64,000 nucleotides of DNA. It comes from Leucobacter triazinivorans (GTDB lineage Bacteria > Actinomycetota > Actinomycetes > Actinomycetales > Microbacteriaceae). Positions 7,933 to 17,831 of this stretch are shown one piece after another; the stretch's first letter is position 1; every line of letters begins with the position of its first letter. The notes beneath the pieces were generated by a model. That model was not told the DNA's origin, made no database searches, and worked only from the letters and a program-made list of their open reading frames with translations. Position numbers and translations under genes: made by a program. Location: contig NZ_CP035806.1 of assembly GCF_004208635.1 (NCBI RefSeq), positions 3,100,001-3,164,000 of the forward strand. Direction: 5' to 3'.

Positions 7933-9381
7933 ATGCACGAGATCAACTGCCCGCACTGCGGGAGGGCGTTCGCCGTCGACGAGGCGGGCTACGCCGAGAT
8001 CCTCAAACAGGTGCGCGACAGCGAGTTTGAGCAGCAGCTGCACGAGCGCCTCGAGCTCGCGGAGCGGGACAAGCTGAACGCGCTCGAGCTGGCGAAGACC
8101 GCCGCCGCGGCCGAGCTCGAGCGCGCGGCCGCCGCGAAGGACGCCGAGATCCAGCATCTGCGCGCCGAACTCGACGCGGGTGCGACCGCGCAGCGGCTCG
8201 CCGTCGCCGAGGCCCTCGGCACCGTGGAGAAGGAGCGCGACGCGCTCGCGAACGAGCTGGAGCAGGCTCGGCAGGACTCGCAGGCCGCGGGTGAACTGGC
8301 CGAGGCGAAGCTGGCGGCCGAGCTGCAGCGGGCGGCCGCGGCGAAGGACGCGCAGCTGCAGGAGCTGCGGGCGAAGCTGGAATCCGTCGAACTCGCTCAG
8401 CGGCTGGCGCTCGCCGAGGCCGTGGGCGCGGTCGAGCGCGAGCGCGATGAGCTGCAGAGCGGGCTGGCCCGGGCCGAGCTGGAGAAGCGGCTCGCCGAGC
8501 AGGCGCTGAAGGAGCGATACGAGACCCAGCTGCAGGACCGCGAGGTCGAGATCGAGCGGCTGCGCGACATGAAGGCGCGGCTGTCGACGAAGATGATCGG
8601 GGAGACGCTCGAGCTGCACTGCGAGAACACCTTCAACCGCTCCCGGGCGATGGCGTTCCCGAACGCCTACTTCGAGAAGGACAACGACGCGAGCTCCGGC
8701 AGCAAGGGCGACTACATCTTCCGCGACTACGATCCCGAGGGCATCGAGATCGTCTCGATCATGTTCGAGATGAAGAACGAGGCCGATACCACCGCCACGA
8801 AGAAGCGGAACGAGGACTTCCTGCGAGAACTCGACAAGGACCGCACGGAGAAGGGGTGCGAGTACGCGGTGCTCGTCTCGCTGCTCGAGCCCGACAGCGA
8901 CTACTACAACGACGGCATCGTCGACGTCTCGCACCGGTTCCCCAAGATGTACGTCGTGCGCCCGCAGTTCTTCCTGCCCCTCATCACGCTCCTGCGCAAC
9001 GGCGCGCTCAACGCCCTCACCTACAAGGCCGAACTCGAGCAGGTGCGGGCGCAGAACATCGACATCACGAACTTCGAGGACGAGCTCGACGCGTTCAAGG
9101 GCGCCTTCGGGCGCAACTACGAGCTGGCGTCGCGAAAGTTCCACAGCGCGATCGACGAGATCGACAAGGCGATCGCCAGGCTGCAGAAGGTGAAGGACGA
9201 GCTGCTGGGCTCCGAGCGCAACCTGCGTCTGGCGAACGACAAGGCGCAGGGCGTCACGATCAAGAAGCTCACCCGCAAGAACCCGACCATGGCGGCCAAG
9301 TTCGCCGAACTCGAGGCCGGCGCCGGCGCCGGCGCCGGCGCCGCTGCCGACGGGCGAGCAGAACGGAACACGCGCGCATGA
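7933..9381 (+). CDS. DUF2130 domain protein with long coiled coil
   Basis: A 482-residue cytoplasmic protein. It opens with a zinc-ribbon-like [13 protein letters not shown]. Residues ~30-215 are Ala/Glu/Leu-rich coiled coil with internally similar blocks ([15 protein letters not shown] / [15 protein letters not shown]). Residues ~215-400 hold the DUF2130 domain ([38 protein letters not shown]), proposed to have a nuclease-type fold. The extreme C-terminus is a Gly-Ala repeat. A strong SD (GAGGAGG) precedes the ATG. The stop overlaps the next helicase start by 4 nt, suggesting translational coupling and a shared nucleic-acid task. The molecular function is unestablished. Confidence 0.9.
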   Translation: MHEINCPHCGRAFAVDEAGYAEILKQVRDSEFEQQLHERLELAERDKLNALELAKTAAAAELERAAAAKDAEIQHLRAELDAGATAQRLAVAEALGTVEKERDALANELEQARQDSQAAGELAEAKLAAELQRAAAAKDAQLQELRAKLESVELAQRLALAEAVGAVERERDELQSGLARAELEKRLAEQALKERYETQLQDREVEIERLRDMKARLSTKMIGETLELHCENTFNRSRAMAFPNAYFEKDNDASSGSKGDYIFRDYDPEGIEIVSIMFEMKNEADTTATKKRNEDFLRELDKDRTEKGCEYAVLVSLLEPDSDYYNDGIVDVSHRFPKMYVVRPQFFLPLITLLRNGALNALTYKAELEQVRAQNIDITNFEDELDAFKGAFGRNYELASRKFHSAIDEIDKAIARLQKVKDELLGSERNLRLANDKAQGVTIKKLTRKNPTMAAKFAELEAGAGAGAGAAADGRAERNTRA

Positions 9382-11999
9382 ATCTGGGATCGATCCTCGA
9401 CGCCGGCTCCTTCGACGAGGCCGACGAGGCGTTCGCCGCCTTCGAGGAGTGGGCGTGGGAGGATCGCGGCCTGCGGCTCTACCCCGCGCAGGAGGAGGCG
9501 ATCCTCGGTATCGCCCTCGGCAGCAACGTGATCCTGGCCACGCCGACGGGCACGGGCAAGTCGCTCGTGGCGATGGGCGCGCACTTCATCGCGCTCGCCG
9601 AGGGGCGCCGCACGGTCTACACCGCCCCGATCAAGGCGCTCGTCAGCGAGAAGTTCTTCGATCTGGTCGAGGTGTTCGGGGCCGAGAACGTCGGCATGGT
9701 GACCGGCGACACCTCGATCAACTCGGAGGCCCCGATCCTCTGCTGCACCGCTGAGATCCTCGCGAATCTCGCCATTCGCGATCGCACAGCCGGCGGCGTG
9801 ACGCAGGTGGTGATGGACGAGTTCCACTTCTACGCCGAACCCGAGCGCGGCTGGGCGTGGCAGGTGCCGCTGCTGCTGATGCACGAGGCTCAGTTCCTGC
9901 TGATGTCGGCCACGCTGGGCGACGTGACGGAGCTCGCCGCAGATCTCACGCGGCGCACGGGGCGCGACACCGCGCTCGTCACGGGCGTCGAACGGCCGGT
10001 CCCGCTCAGCTTCGCCTACCGCGTCGCGCCGGTGCACGAGGTGGTCGAACAGCTGGTCGAGGATCGGGAGACGCCCGCCTATCTCGTGCACTTCAACCAG
10101 TCCCACGCGGTCGAACAGGCGCAGGCGCTCGCGAGCATCCGCATCGTCGACCGAGCCGGGCGCGACGAGATCGCCGAGGCGATCGGCGGCTTCCGATTCT
10201 CCACCGGCTTCGGCACCACCCTCTCCCGGCTCGTGCGCGGCGGCATCGGGGTGCATCACGCGGGCATGCTCCCGCGGTACCGCCGACTGGTGGAGCAGCT
10301 CGCCCAGCGCGGCCTGCTGCGCGTCATCTGCGGCACGGACACGCTCGGCGTCGGCATCAATGTGCCCATCCGCACCGTCGTCATCACCGCGCTCACGAAG
10401 TTCGACGGCGAGAAGATGCGGCGGCTCTCGGCACGAGAGTTTCACCAGATCGCCGGCCGTGCCGGTCGTGCCGGGTTCGACACCGAGGGCGACGTGATCG
10501 CCCTGGCCCCGGAGCACGAGATCGAGAACGCCAAGGCCTCCGCGAAGGCCGCTGCCAAGGCGGCAGGGGCTGGGGGCGGCAAGAAGGCGAAGCCGGCCAA
10601 GAAGAAGGCGCCGCCCCAGGGCTTCATCGCCTGGAGCGAGCAGACGCTCGAGAAGCTCGTCGCCGCTCAGCCAGAGCCCCTGGTCAGCCGCATGCGCGTC
10701 ACGCACGCGATGGTGCTCGGTGTGATCGGACGGGGCGAGGAGCACGAGGGCGAGGCGCTGGCCACCATGCGCACCCTCGTGTTCGACAGCCACGAACCGC
10801 GTGCCGCCCAGTACGCGCACGCCCGCACGGCCATCGAGATCTTCCGCACGCTGCGCCGCGGCGGCATCGTCGAGGTGCACGAGGACGCGCGCGGGGAGCG
10901 CCGGCTGCGCCTCACCGTCGAACTGCAGGCGAACTTCGCGCTCAACCAGCCGCTCTCGCCCTTCGCGCTCGCGGCGATCGAGCTGCTCGATCCCGAATCC
11001 GTCGACTACGCCCTCGACGTCATCTCCATCATCGAGGCGACGCTCGAGAACCCGCGTGCGATCTTGCGCGCCCAGGAACACCGTGCGCGCGGAGAAGCGG
11101 TTGCCGCGATGAAGGCCGAGGGCATCGAGTACGACGAGCGCATGGAGCGCCTCGAAGAGGTGACCCACCCTCAGCCCCTGAAGGGGCTGCTCGACGAAGC
11201 GTTCCACGAGTACGCCCGCGAGGTGCCGTGGGCGCGCGACTACGAGCTGCGACCCAAGTCGGTGGTGCGCGACATGATCGAGCGCGCATTCGGCTTCCGC
11301 GACCTCGTCTCGTTCTACCAGCTCGGTCGTGCCGAGGGTACGGTGCTGCGCTACCTCAGCGATGCCTATCGCGCCATCGAGCGCACCGTGCCCGAGCACT
11401 CGAAGACCCCGGAGCTCGAGGAGCTCATCGACTGGCTCGGCGAACTGGTGCGGCAGGTCGACTCGAGCCTCATCGACGAGTGGGAAGAACTCGCGCACCC
11501 GGATCCCGAGGCGCATCGGCGAGCGCGAGAGCTGCTCGGGCTCGGCGGGGAGGGCGAGGTCGCCGCGCCGCCGACGCGATCCGTGCTCACCAATCAGCGC
11601 GCATTCCTGGTGATGCTGCGCAACGCGCTCTTCCGAAGGGTGCAGGCCGCTGCGTTCGAGCGCTACGACGAACTGGCCGAGCTCGACGGCCAGCACGCCG
11701 CGGCGCTCGGAGGGGCGACCGCATCCGGATTCGGGGAGCAGCGGTGGCGCGACGCGCTCGCCGGCTACTTCACCGAGTACGACGAGATCCGCATCGACGC
11801 CGACGCGCGTGCGCCGGGCCTGCTCGAGATCGACCGCGGCGCCGAGGCGGTCGCGGCAGGAGTGTGGCGCTTCCGTCAGGTGCTGCTCGATCCGCAGGGG
11901 GATCGGGACTGGGGGATCGAGGGCGCGGTCGACCTCGCGGCCTCCGAGGCCGAGGGCGAGCCCGTCGTGCGCGTGGAGCGGGTCGGCCCGCTGTCGTGA
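9378..11999 (+). CDS. DEAD/DEAH-box RNA helicase, Ski2/Mtr4-like with DUF3516 C-terminus
   Basis: An 873-residue superfamily-2 helicase. Motif [10 protein letters not shown] sits near residue 54, motif II DEFHF near 146, motif III SATLGD near 178, and motif [19 protein letters not shown] near 357. A Lys/Ala-rich linker (about 390-415: [21 protein letters not shown]) leads to a C-terminal half matching the actinobacterial DUF3516 helicase extension. It likely remodels or unwinds structured RNA or DNA; the substrate is unknown. It starts inside the stop codon of the DUF2130 gene (ATGA), so the two are co-translated. Confidence 0.92.
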   Translation: MNLGSILDAGSFDEADEAFAAFEEWAWEDRGLRLYPAQEEAILGIALGSNVILATPTGTGKSLVAMGAHFIALAEGRRTVYTAPIKALVSEKFFDLVEVFGAENVGMVTGDTSINSEAPILCCTAEILANLAIRDRTAGGVTQVVMDEFHFYAEPERGWAWQVPLLLMHEAQFLLMSATLGDVTELAADLTRRTGRDTALVTGVERPVPLSFAYRVAPVHEVVEQLVEDRETPAYLVHFNQSHAVEQAQALASIRIVDRAGRDEIAEAIGGFRFSTGFGTTLSRLVRGGIGVHHAGMLPRYRRLVEQLAQRGLLRVICGTDTLGVGINVPIRTVVITALTKFDGEKMRRLSAREFHQIAGRAGRAGFDTEGDVIALAPEHEIENAKASAKAAAKAAGAGGGKKAKPAKKKAPPQGFIAWSEQTLEKLVAAQPEPLVSRMRVTHAMVLGVIGRGEEHEGEALATMRTLVFDSHEPRAAQYAHARTAIEIFRTLRRGGIVEVHEDARGERRLRLTVELQANFALNQPLSPFALAAIELLDPESVDYALDVISIIEATLENPRAILRAQEHRARGEAVAAMKAEGIEYDERMERLEEVTHPQPLKGLLDEAFHEYAREVPWARDYELRPKSVVRDMIERAFGFRDLVSFYQLGRAEGTVLRYLSDAYRAIERTVPEHSKTPELEELIDWLGELVRQVDSSLIDEWEELAHPDPEAHRRARELLGLGGEGEVAAPPTRSVLTNQRAFLVMLRNALFRRVQAAAFERYDELAELDGQHAAALGGATASGFGEQRWRDALAGYFTEYDEIRIDADARAPGLLEIDRGAEAVAAGVWRFRQVLLDPQGDRDWGIEGAVDLAASEAEGEPVVRVERVGPLS

Positions 12000-12001
12000 A
12001 C

Positions 12002-12042
12002 CGTGCGGGCCGCTCGCGTCAGGCGTGCGAGCGGGCCGCACG
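12002..12042. terminator. GC-rich hairpin, likely bidirectional terminator
   Basis: Arms 12002-12017 and 12027-12042 pair at 15 of 16 positions with a 9-nt loop, 2 nt after the helicase stop codon and facing a convergent gene that ends at 12105. There is no U-tract, which is common for actinobacterial intrinsic terminators. Confidence 0.75.
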
Positions 12043-12104
12043 TCCGTCCGCGTCGGCCGTGGGCGACCGCTGCGCCGCCGCCCGCCCGCCGTGCGTCGGG
12101 CCGA

Positions 12105-13667
12105 TCACTCGCCCGACGGGTCCTCCGGATCCTCGTCGCCGCCGAGCACGGCGAGCACCTCGGCATCGGTGAGCTGGCGCCACGGGGAATCGTCGGGCCG
12201 AACGAGCGCCGCGTCGGGGCTGTCACCCTGTGTCCACCACTTCGCCACGTAGCCGGTACCGGCGAAGACGACGTGGCTTCCCCGCTCGTACTCCGTGGAT
12301 TTCTGCCAGGCCGGATACGCATCCTCGGGGAGCTCCGGCCGATCCACCGGCGTCTCTCCCGGAAGCACCGGGCCGAGCAGACGCCACGGCTGGGCCCCGC
12401 TCTCGACCGGCATGTCCGGCTGCTCGCCCTGCGTCCACCACTTGGCCTCGTAGACGCTCCGGTGCCACACGACCTTGGTGTCGGCCGGATAGGCCGCATC
12501 GGTGTTCCAGATGGGGTAGGGACTCGTCTCGGGGTCGTCCTCGGGGATCTCGTCCGGCCGCACGGGCACCGCCTCCGCGAACTGGCTGATCTCGCCGGGG
12601 CGCTCTGTGCGCAGCGTGTTCGCGAACTCGCCGACTTTCTGATCGACCCCGCTGCACGAGTCGGAGATCACCTTCGGATCGGGCCAGTTTCCGCCGCACT
12701 GGCGGTCACGATTCTGCGACCACATGGACATGCGCACCATGCCGCGCTCCGCGGCGAACTCGGCGAGGCGCTGGGCATCGGCAAGGCCGAACACCTCGTT
12801 CCGCACGTCGTTCTGCCCGATCATCGGGGTGGCCGACACCCGGCTCCACGCGGTGGCGTCGCCGATGGGCGCGCCGACCTCCTGGTAGAGCGAGCGGATC
12901 TGGCCCTGCACAGCCTCGAGGCTGTCCTCGATCGTCGCGATCAGGCTCCTGCTCGAGCCGGAGTTGTAGTTCATGGTCATCGCGTTGATCCCGGCGAGAT
13001 CGACCCCCGCGGCCAGATACGTGCGCACCGTGCGCAGGCCCTCGAAGGTGAGCCCATCCGGCGCGACCGGCAGCGTCAGCCAGACATCGAGGCCCCCGTC
13101 GGGTCGGCGGGAGTCCTGGACATCGGCGATGGCGGCGGCCTGGCGGGTGACCGCCTCTTCGTCTGCGAGCAGTCCGCCTTCGATGTCCATGTCGATGCTT
13201 CCGAGCTCGTAGCGCTCGACCACACTGGCGTATCCGTCCACGAGCGCGTCGTGATCCTGGCAGGTGAGCGAGAGATCGGAGTTGGCCTGGCCGCCGAACG
13301 ACACCATCGCCGATCCGCCGAGCAGGCGGAGTCGAGCCAGTCGGCGATCGAGGTCCAGCGCACTCTCGGCCTCATCGAGCTGATACACGCCGCCCCATGC
13401 CGGTGCGCAGACGTCGTCGTGCGAGGCCACGATGAACGCGAGCACCACGTTGCGCTGCTCGTCGGTGTCTGGGGATTCGAAGGCGTAGCTCGGCGTCGCG
13501 GTGACGTCGACGTAGGCATCGAACCAGTGCTCCCGCTCGGTTGCGGTGCGCTCGTCCTGCCATCGCGTCCAGCCGTAGAGGCTGCCGCCGACGAGTCCCG
13601 AGATCACCACCACGAGCACGCTCAGTCTGAGCCACGAGAGCCGCCGTCCCGGAAACCACTTCGCCAT
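12105..13667 (-). CDS. membrane-anchored GH18 (chitinase-like) protein with two CBM5/12 modules
   Basis: A 520-residue extracytoplasmic hydrolase candidate. An N-terminal Arg-rich stretch and a single hydrophobic helix (about 12-33) form a signal anchor. Residues ~45-350 resemble glycoside hydrolase family 18, with SIDMDIEGG carrying the DxDxE catalytic signature and SFGGQAN the preceding strand motif. Two tandem chitin-binding type-3 (CBM5/12) modules follow, each with the WTQGxxPD ending (YEAKWWTQGEQPD and YVAKWWTQGDSPD). The ATG at 13667 is chosen because the longer frame lacks a signal sequence. It is divergent from a processive GT2 synthase, so it may trim or release that enzyme's beta-GlcNAc-type polymer, or else degrade environmental chitin. 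Confidence 0.85.
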   Translation of the reverse strand: MAKWFPGRRLSWLRLSVLVVVISGLVGGSLYGWTRWQDERTATEREHWFDAYVDVTATPSYAFESPDTDEQRNVVLAFIVASHDDVCAPAWGGVYQLDEAESALDLDRRLARLRLLGGSAMVSFGGQANSDLSLTCQDHDALVDGYASVVERYELGSIDMDIEGGLLADEEAVTRQAAAIADVQDSRRPDGGLDVWLTLPVAPDGLTFEGLRTVRTYLAAGVDLAGINAMTMNYNSGSSRSLIATIEDSLEAVQGQIRSLYQEVGAPIGDATAWSRVSATPMIGQNDVRNEVFGLADAQRLAEFAAERGMVRMSMWSQNRDRQCGGNWPDPKVISDSCSGVDQKVGEFANTLRTERPGEISQFAEAVPVRPDEIPEDDPETSPYPIWNTDAAYPADTKVVWHRSVYEAKWWTQGEQPDMPVESGAQPWRLLGPVLPGETPVDRPELPEDAYPAWQKSTEYERGSHVVFAGTGYVAKWWTQGDSPDAALVRPDDSPWRQLTDAEVLAVLGGDEDPEDPSGE

Positions 13668-13715
13668 ACACTCCCCGTCCCCGAAAATCCCGCGAGCGCC
13701 CATCGATCGTCGCGA

Positions 13716-13730
13716 CATAGCTATGCTATA
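13716..13730. promoter_or_regulatory. AT-rich palindrome in divergent GH18/GT2 promoter region
   Basis: CATAGCTATG (13716-13725) is a perfect 10-bp palindrome followed by CTATA, in the 165-bp gap between divergent genes. It offers -10-like hexamers on both strands, so promoters for the two genes may overlap here. Confidence 0.45.
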
Positions 13731-13832
13731 GGACAGGTGGGAACTCGAAGTTCTCGACGTCAGCCTTCGGAGAGCGCAGCTCCGGGGCGTGAGCATGAAT
13801 GGCTGTGGCCGTTCTCAATGGGGAGGCAACTG

Positions 13833-16298
13833 GTGTCGACACCGGTGAATGGGGAATCTGCGGCGCGCGAAAGCACGCGTCGTCGACAGTGGGGCGCGGA
13901 GCGGCGCGCCGAACCGCTCGCGATCATGCACTCCCGCCCGAGCGCGGCGGCGGTGGTCTGGGCGCGAGCGGCGATCGCGATCACCGTGGTGTCGTGGTTC
14001 GCGTACATGGTGACCACGATCATGCGCATGTCGATCGAGGGGCCGCGGGAGTCGTTCGCCTTCCACGTGCAGACCTGGATCTACGGGTTGACGGTGACGG
14101 CCCTGACATTCTCCGCCGTCATGTACCTCACCGCGCGGTACGGAGCACTCGTGCGTTTCAGGGAGCACCGACGCGTGGAGCGGGCGCTCCTCGACAGCCA
14201 CTTCGCCGACTCGGACTCCACCGTGACCGTGCTCATCCCGAGCTACGACGAGGAACCGGAGGTGGTGCGCTACACGCTCTGGTCGGCCGCGCTGCAGGAG
14301 TTCCCCGCCGTGCGCGTGGTCCTGCTGCTCGACGATCGCGAAGAGGGGCTGACCGGCGCGGCACTCGAGCGGCTGCAGCGCACCCGCTCGCTGCTGCCGG
14401 AGATCTCGGAGGCGTTGCAGGAGCCGTTGGCGGCCGCACTGCGGGCGCTCGACGAGTTCCAGACGCGTACGCCGGAGCGACCGACGCCGGAGGATGCGAA
14501 GCGGGCGGCGGACGCCTACGGCGAAGCGGCGGCCTGGCTCGACCGGTTCGCGGCCGAGGAAGCGATCCACGACCACATGTCGGAGTTCTTCGCCGAGCAG
14601 GTGCTCCTCGGGCTCTCGAACGACCTCAGGCTCACCCGCCTGGCGCTCAACGCCGCCTCCGAGCAGGGCACCTCCCCGGATCGCGAGCGGCTGGAGCAGT
14701 TGCACCGGCGGCTCGTGTGGATCTTCGACGCCGACATGGACAGCTTCGAGCGCAAGCGCTACGCCTCGCTCTCGCAGGAGCCCAACAAGGCGATGAACCT
14801 CAATTCCTACATCTCGCTGATGGGGCACAGCTACCGCGTGTCGAGCGAGACGGGGGAGCGGTTGCTCGAAGAGCTCGCACAGCACGAGAGCGGCGACGCC
14901 GATCTGGTGATCCCCGACAGCAGGTACCTGCTGACGCTCGACGCCGACTCGCAGCTGCTGCGGGACTACTGCCTGCGCCTCGTCTACCTGCTCGAGCAGC
15001 CGGAGAACTCGCGGGTCGCCGTGACACAGACCCCCTACTCCTCGTTCAGGGGCGCGCCCACCCGTATCGAGCGCATCGCGGGCGCCACGACCGATTTGCA
15101 GCACATCCAGCACCAGGGACTCACGTACTTCAACGCGACCTTCTGGGTCGGCGCCAACGCGGTGATCCGCAAGGAGGCGCTCGCCGACATCGCGGTCACC
15201 GAGACCGTCGGCGGCTTCGAGATCACGACCTACGTGCAGGATCGCACGGTCATCGAGGACACCGAGTCGAGCATCGATCTCGGCGTGCACGGCTGGAGCC
15301 TCGAGAACTACCCCGAGCGTCTGAGCTACAGCGCGACGCCGCCCGACTTCGGGTCGCTCATCGTGCAGCGGCGACGGTGGGCGAACGGCGGCCTGCTGAT
15401 CATGCCGAAGATGCTCGAGATGATCCGGATCAGGCGGGGGACGCCCGCGCGGGTGCGCATGACCGAGCGCATGTTGCGCACGAACTACATGGCTTCGCTC
15501 TCGTGGGCGAGCTTCGGCCTGATCTTCCTCCTGTTCTTCCCCTTCGACTCGCGGCTGCTGAGCCCGCTCGTGATCGCGGCGGCGCTGCCCTACTTCCTGT
15601 CGATGGGGCTCGACCTGCGCGCCAGCGGGCACCGCTACGGCGATATCTTCCGTATCTACGGTTTCAATCTCGTGCTGCTCCCGGTGAACCTCGCGGGGGT
15701 GCTGAAGTCGATGCAGCAGGGGGTGACGGGCGAGAAGATCCCGTTCGCGCGCACCCCGAAGGTCACCGGGCGCACGGCCGCACCCGCGCTGTACGTGGTG
15801 ATCCCGTATCTGATCATCGGCTTCTCGGCGCTCACCGCCTGGCGGGACTTCACCGTCGGCAACTGGGGCAACGCGGCCTTCGCCGGCTTCAACGCGGTGA
15901 TGGCGACGTGGGCCACCGTCTCCTACATCGGCGTGCGCGCCTCGATCGTCGACGCCGTGCTCGGGGTCGTCGGGTGGCTCTACGTTCCGGTCAAGCCGGT
16001 GAAGGCCGAGCGGGGCCGCACCGCGGACGGAGAGGCGCAGGTCAACTGGCAGGCGATCCTGTACCACGGCGACCGCCGTCTGCGTCGGGATCTCGCCCGC
16101 ACGAGCGACCGTCGGCGACGCCTCAGCGCGGTGCGTGCCGGGAGCGGCTCCAGCGCCGGAAGCGCCGGAAGCGCCGGCAGCGCCGGCAGCCCGGCTCGGC
16201 AGTCTCAGATCGAGTCCCCGGCGGCCGCGAGCCCCCCGGCCGACGGCGCGAATATGCCGACCCGGACCGTGGAGACCGAGGATGTCGGGGCCGTCTGA
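13833..16298 (+). CDS. processive family-2 glycosyltransferase (cellulose/chitin/hyaluronan synthase-like)
   Basis: An 821-residue polytopic membrane synthase. Two N-terminal helices lie at about 35-90. The GT-A catalytic domain carries PSYDEEPE (~135), LLLDD, the DxD motif TLDADSQ (~367), the acceptor-side VIEDTESS (~472) and the processivity motif QRRRWANG (~511). Four or more membrane helices follow, then a low-complexity Gly/Ser/Ala tail. QxxRW indicates a processive beta-glycan synthase; the sugar is not deducible. GTG at 13833 is preferred over ATG at 13818 because GGAGG lies 6 nt upstream of the GTG. Pairing with the divergent GH18/CBM protein suggests an exopolysaccharide of GlcNAc type. 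Confidence 0.88.
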   Translation: MSTPVNGESAARESTRRRQWGAERRAEPLAIMHSRPSAAAVVWARAAIAITVVSWFAYMVTTIMRMSIEGPRESFAFHVQTWIYGLTVTALTFSAVMYLTARYGALVRFREHRRVERALLDSHFADSDSTVTVLIPSYDEEPEVVRYTLWSAALQEFPAVRVVLLLDDREEGLTGAALERLQRTRSLLPEISEALQEPLAAALRALDEFQTRTPERPTPEDAKRAADAYGEAAAWLDRFAAEEAIHDHMSEFFAEQVLLGLSNDLRLTRLALNAASEQGTSPDRERLEQLHRRLVWIFDADMDSFERKRYASLSQEPNKAMNLNSYISLMGHSYRVSSETGERLLEELAQHESGDADLVIPDSRYLLTLDADSQLLRDYCLRLVYLLEQPENSRVAVTQTPYSSFRGAPTRIERIAGATTDLQHIQHQGLTYFNATFWVGANAVIRKEALADIAVTETVGGFEITTYVQDRTVIEDTESSIDLGVHGWSLENYPERLSYSATPPDFGSLIVQRRRWANGGLLIMPKMLEMIRIRRGTPARVRMTERMLRTNYMASLSWASFGLIFLLFFPFDSRLLSPLVIAAALPYFLSMGLDLRASGHRYGDIFRIYGFNLVLLPVNLAGVLKSMQQGVTGEKIPFARTPKVTGRTAAPALYVVIPYLIIGFSALTAWRDFTVGNWGNAAFAGFNAVMATWATVSYIGVRASIVDAVLGVVGWLYVPVKPVKAERGRTADGEAQVNWQAILYHGDRRLRRDLARTSDRRRRLSAVRAGSGSSAGSAGSAGSAGSPARQSQIESPAAASPPADGANMPTRTVETEDVGAV

Positions 16299-16305
16299 CG
16301 CTCGG

Positions 16306-16311
16306 TAGAGT
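16306..16311 (+). promoter_or_regulatory. leaderless-type -10 element (TetR gene)
   Basis: TAGAGT, 7 nt before the ATG at 16319, immediately downstream of the GT2 stop codon. Confidence 0.5.
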
Positions 16312-16318
16312 GGGCGGC

Positions 16319-16906
16319 ATGGCGACATCGAGAGGGCGCGGGAGGCCGAAGGGCGGATCCGATTCGCGCATGCGGATCATCGCCGCAGCCGTCGAGGAGT
16401 TCGGCGAGCGCGGCTACGAGGGCGCCACGATCCGCTCCATCGCCGAGCGCGCCGGTGTCGACTCGGCGCTGGTGCACCACTACTTCGGCACCAAGGCCGA
16501 CCTCTTCGCCGAGGCCGCGGGCATGCCGCTGCGACCGGATGTCGCGGTGCCGGCCATTCTCGCCGGCCCGCGGGACGAGGTGGGCGCGCGCGTGGTGCGG
16601 TTCGTGCTCGAGTCGTTCGAGCGCGACGAGGTGCGTCGACGCGGCGTGATGCTGTTGCGCGCGGCGGTCGGCGGCAAGCTCGGCGCCCCCGTGCTCGTGG
16701 GGTTCCTCTCCCGGGAACTGCTGTCCCGGATCGCTGCGCACCTCGACGTCGCCGACGGCGAGCTGCGCGCCTCGCTCGCAGCGTCGCAGATCGGGGGACT
16801 GCTGATGACGCGCTACGTGCTGCGACTGGGGGTGCTCGCCGACGCGCCCATCGATGAGCTGGTGGCCCGGATCGGCCCGACGGTGCAGCGGTACCTCTTC
16901 GAGTGA
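16319..16906 (+). CDS. TetR/AcrR family transcriptional regulator
   Basis: A 195-residue repressor-type protein. After a basic N-terminus (SRGRGRPKGG) comes the TetR helix-turn-helix at ~18-62 (RIIAAAVEEFGERGYEGATI..IAERAGVDSALVHHYFGTKADLF). The remaining ~130 residues are an all-helical TetR_C-type ligand and dimer domain. It is followed 82 bp later by a two-gene ABC-2 transporter on the same strand, the classic drug-efflux regulator layout, so it probably represses that exporter. The inducer is unknown. Confidence 0.92.
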   Translation: MATSRGRGRPKGGSDSRMRIIAAAVEEFGERGYEGATIRSIAERAGVDSALVHHYFGTKADLFAEAAGMPLRPDVAVPAILAGPRDEVGARVVRFVLESFERDEVRRRGVMLLRAAVGGKLGAPVLVGFLSRELLSRIAAHLDVADGELRASLAASQIGGLLMTRYVLRLGVLADAPIDELVARIGPTVQRYLFE

Positions 16907-16976
16907 GCCGCCGGCGGGTCGGCCGCGCCGCCGAGTTGCCCGGCGGACGAGGGTTGACGCGGGGACCGCCGCGACC

Positions 16977-16982
16977 TAAATT
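16977..16982 (+). promoter_or_regulatory. leaderless-type -10 element (ABC-2 exporter operon)
   Basis: TAAATT, 6 nt before the ATG at 16989. This gap between the TetR gene and the exporter is also where a TetR operator would be expected. Confidence 0.45.
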
Positions 16983-16988
16983 CATTGC

Positions 16989-17831
16989 ATGATGAATAGT
17001 TCGAGCGGCGCCCACGCGGCGGAGCCCGGCAGCGGGCCCGCGGGTGCACCGCCGGGTGCAGAACCCGGTCCCGCGGTGGAGATCCGGGATCTGCACGTGC
17101 GCCGCGGCCGCACGACCGTGTTCGACGGCATCGACGTCGAGATCCCGCGCGGCGCGATCGTCGGCCTGCTCGGGCCCTCCGGGTGCGGCAAGACGACGCT
17201 CATGCGCGCGATCGTCGGTGCGCAGAAGCTCCGCTCGGGAACGGTGCGCGTGTTCGGCGAGACGGCCGGATCCCGACCGCTGCGCCGCGTCGTGGCCTAC
17301 GGCACGCAGGGCGCCGCGGTCTACGGCGATCTCACCGTGCGCCAGAACGTGCGCTACTTCGGAGCGCTCGTCGGCGCGAGTCGTGCCGCGGCAGAGCGCC
17401 TGATCGAGCGCGTCGGGCTCGGGGAGCAGGCCGAGCAGCTGGTCGCCTCGCTGAGCGGGGGCCAGGTGACGCGCGTCTCGCTCGCCGTCGCGCTCGTCGG
17501 TGAGCCTCGGCTGCTCGTGCTCGACGAGCCGACGGTCGGTCTCGACCCGGTGATCCGCGCGGACCTGTGGGATCTGTTCGCCGGGCTCGCGCGGCAGGGC
17601 ATCACGATGCTCGTCTCGAGCCACGTGATGGACGAGGCGCTGCACTGCGATCGATTGCTGCTCATGCGCGACGGGCGCATCGTCGCCGATACGACGCCGG
17701 ATCGCCTGCTCGCCGAGACGGGGGCGCGCGACCCCGAAGCCGCATTCCTCGCGCTCGTGGCGCCGGAGCGCGCGGCCGGCGGTCGCCCGGCGCAGGATCC
17801 TCCCGCCGACCGGGCGGAGGCCGGGAGATGA
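16989..17831 (+). CDS. ABC-2 transporter ATP-binding subunit (drug efflux type)
   Basis: A 280-residue DrrA-like ATPase. Residues ~1-30 are a Gly/Ala/Pro-rich leader. Walker A GPSGCGKTT is near residue 63, the Q-loop region contains GTQGAAVYGDLTV, the signature is LSGGQ near 155, and Walker B LLVLDEPTVGLDP is near 174, with the H-loop in SSHVMDEA. It couples ATP hydrolysis to the membrane subunit whose start codon overlaps its stop by 4 nt. Export of an antibiotic, lipid or other hydrophobic compound is likely, under the upstream TetR gene. Confidence 0.92.
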   Translation: MMNSSSGAHAAEPGSGPAGAPPGAEPGPAVEIRDLHVRRGRTTVFDGIDVEIPRGAIVGLLGPSGCGKTTLMRAIVGAQKLRSGTVRVFGETAGSRPLRRVVAYGTQGAAVYGDLTVRQNVRYFGALVGASRAAAERLIERVGLGEQAEQLVASLSGGQVTRVSLAVALVGEPRLLVLDEPTVGLDPVIRADLWDLFAGLARQGITMLVSSHVMDEALHCDRLLLMRDGRIVADTTPDRLLAETGARDPEAAFLALVAPERAAGGRPAQDPPADRAEAGR

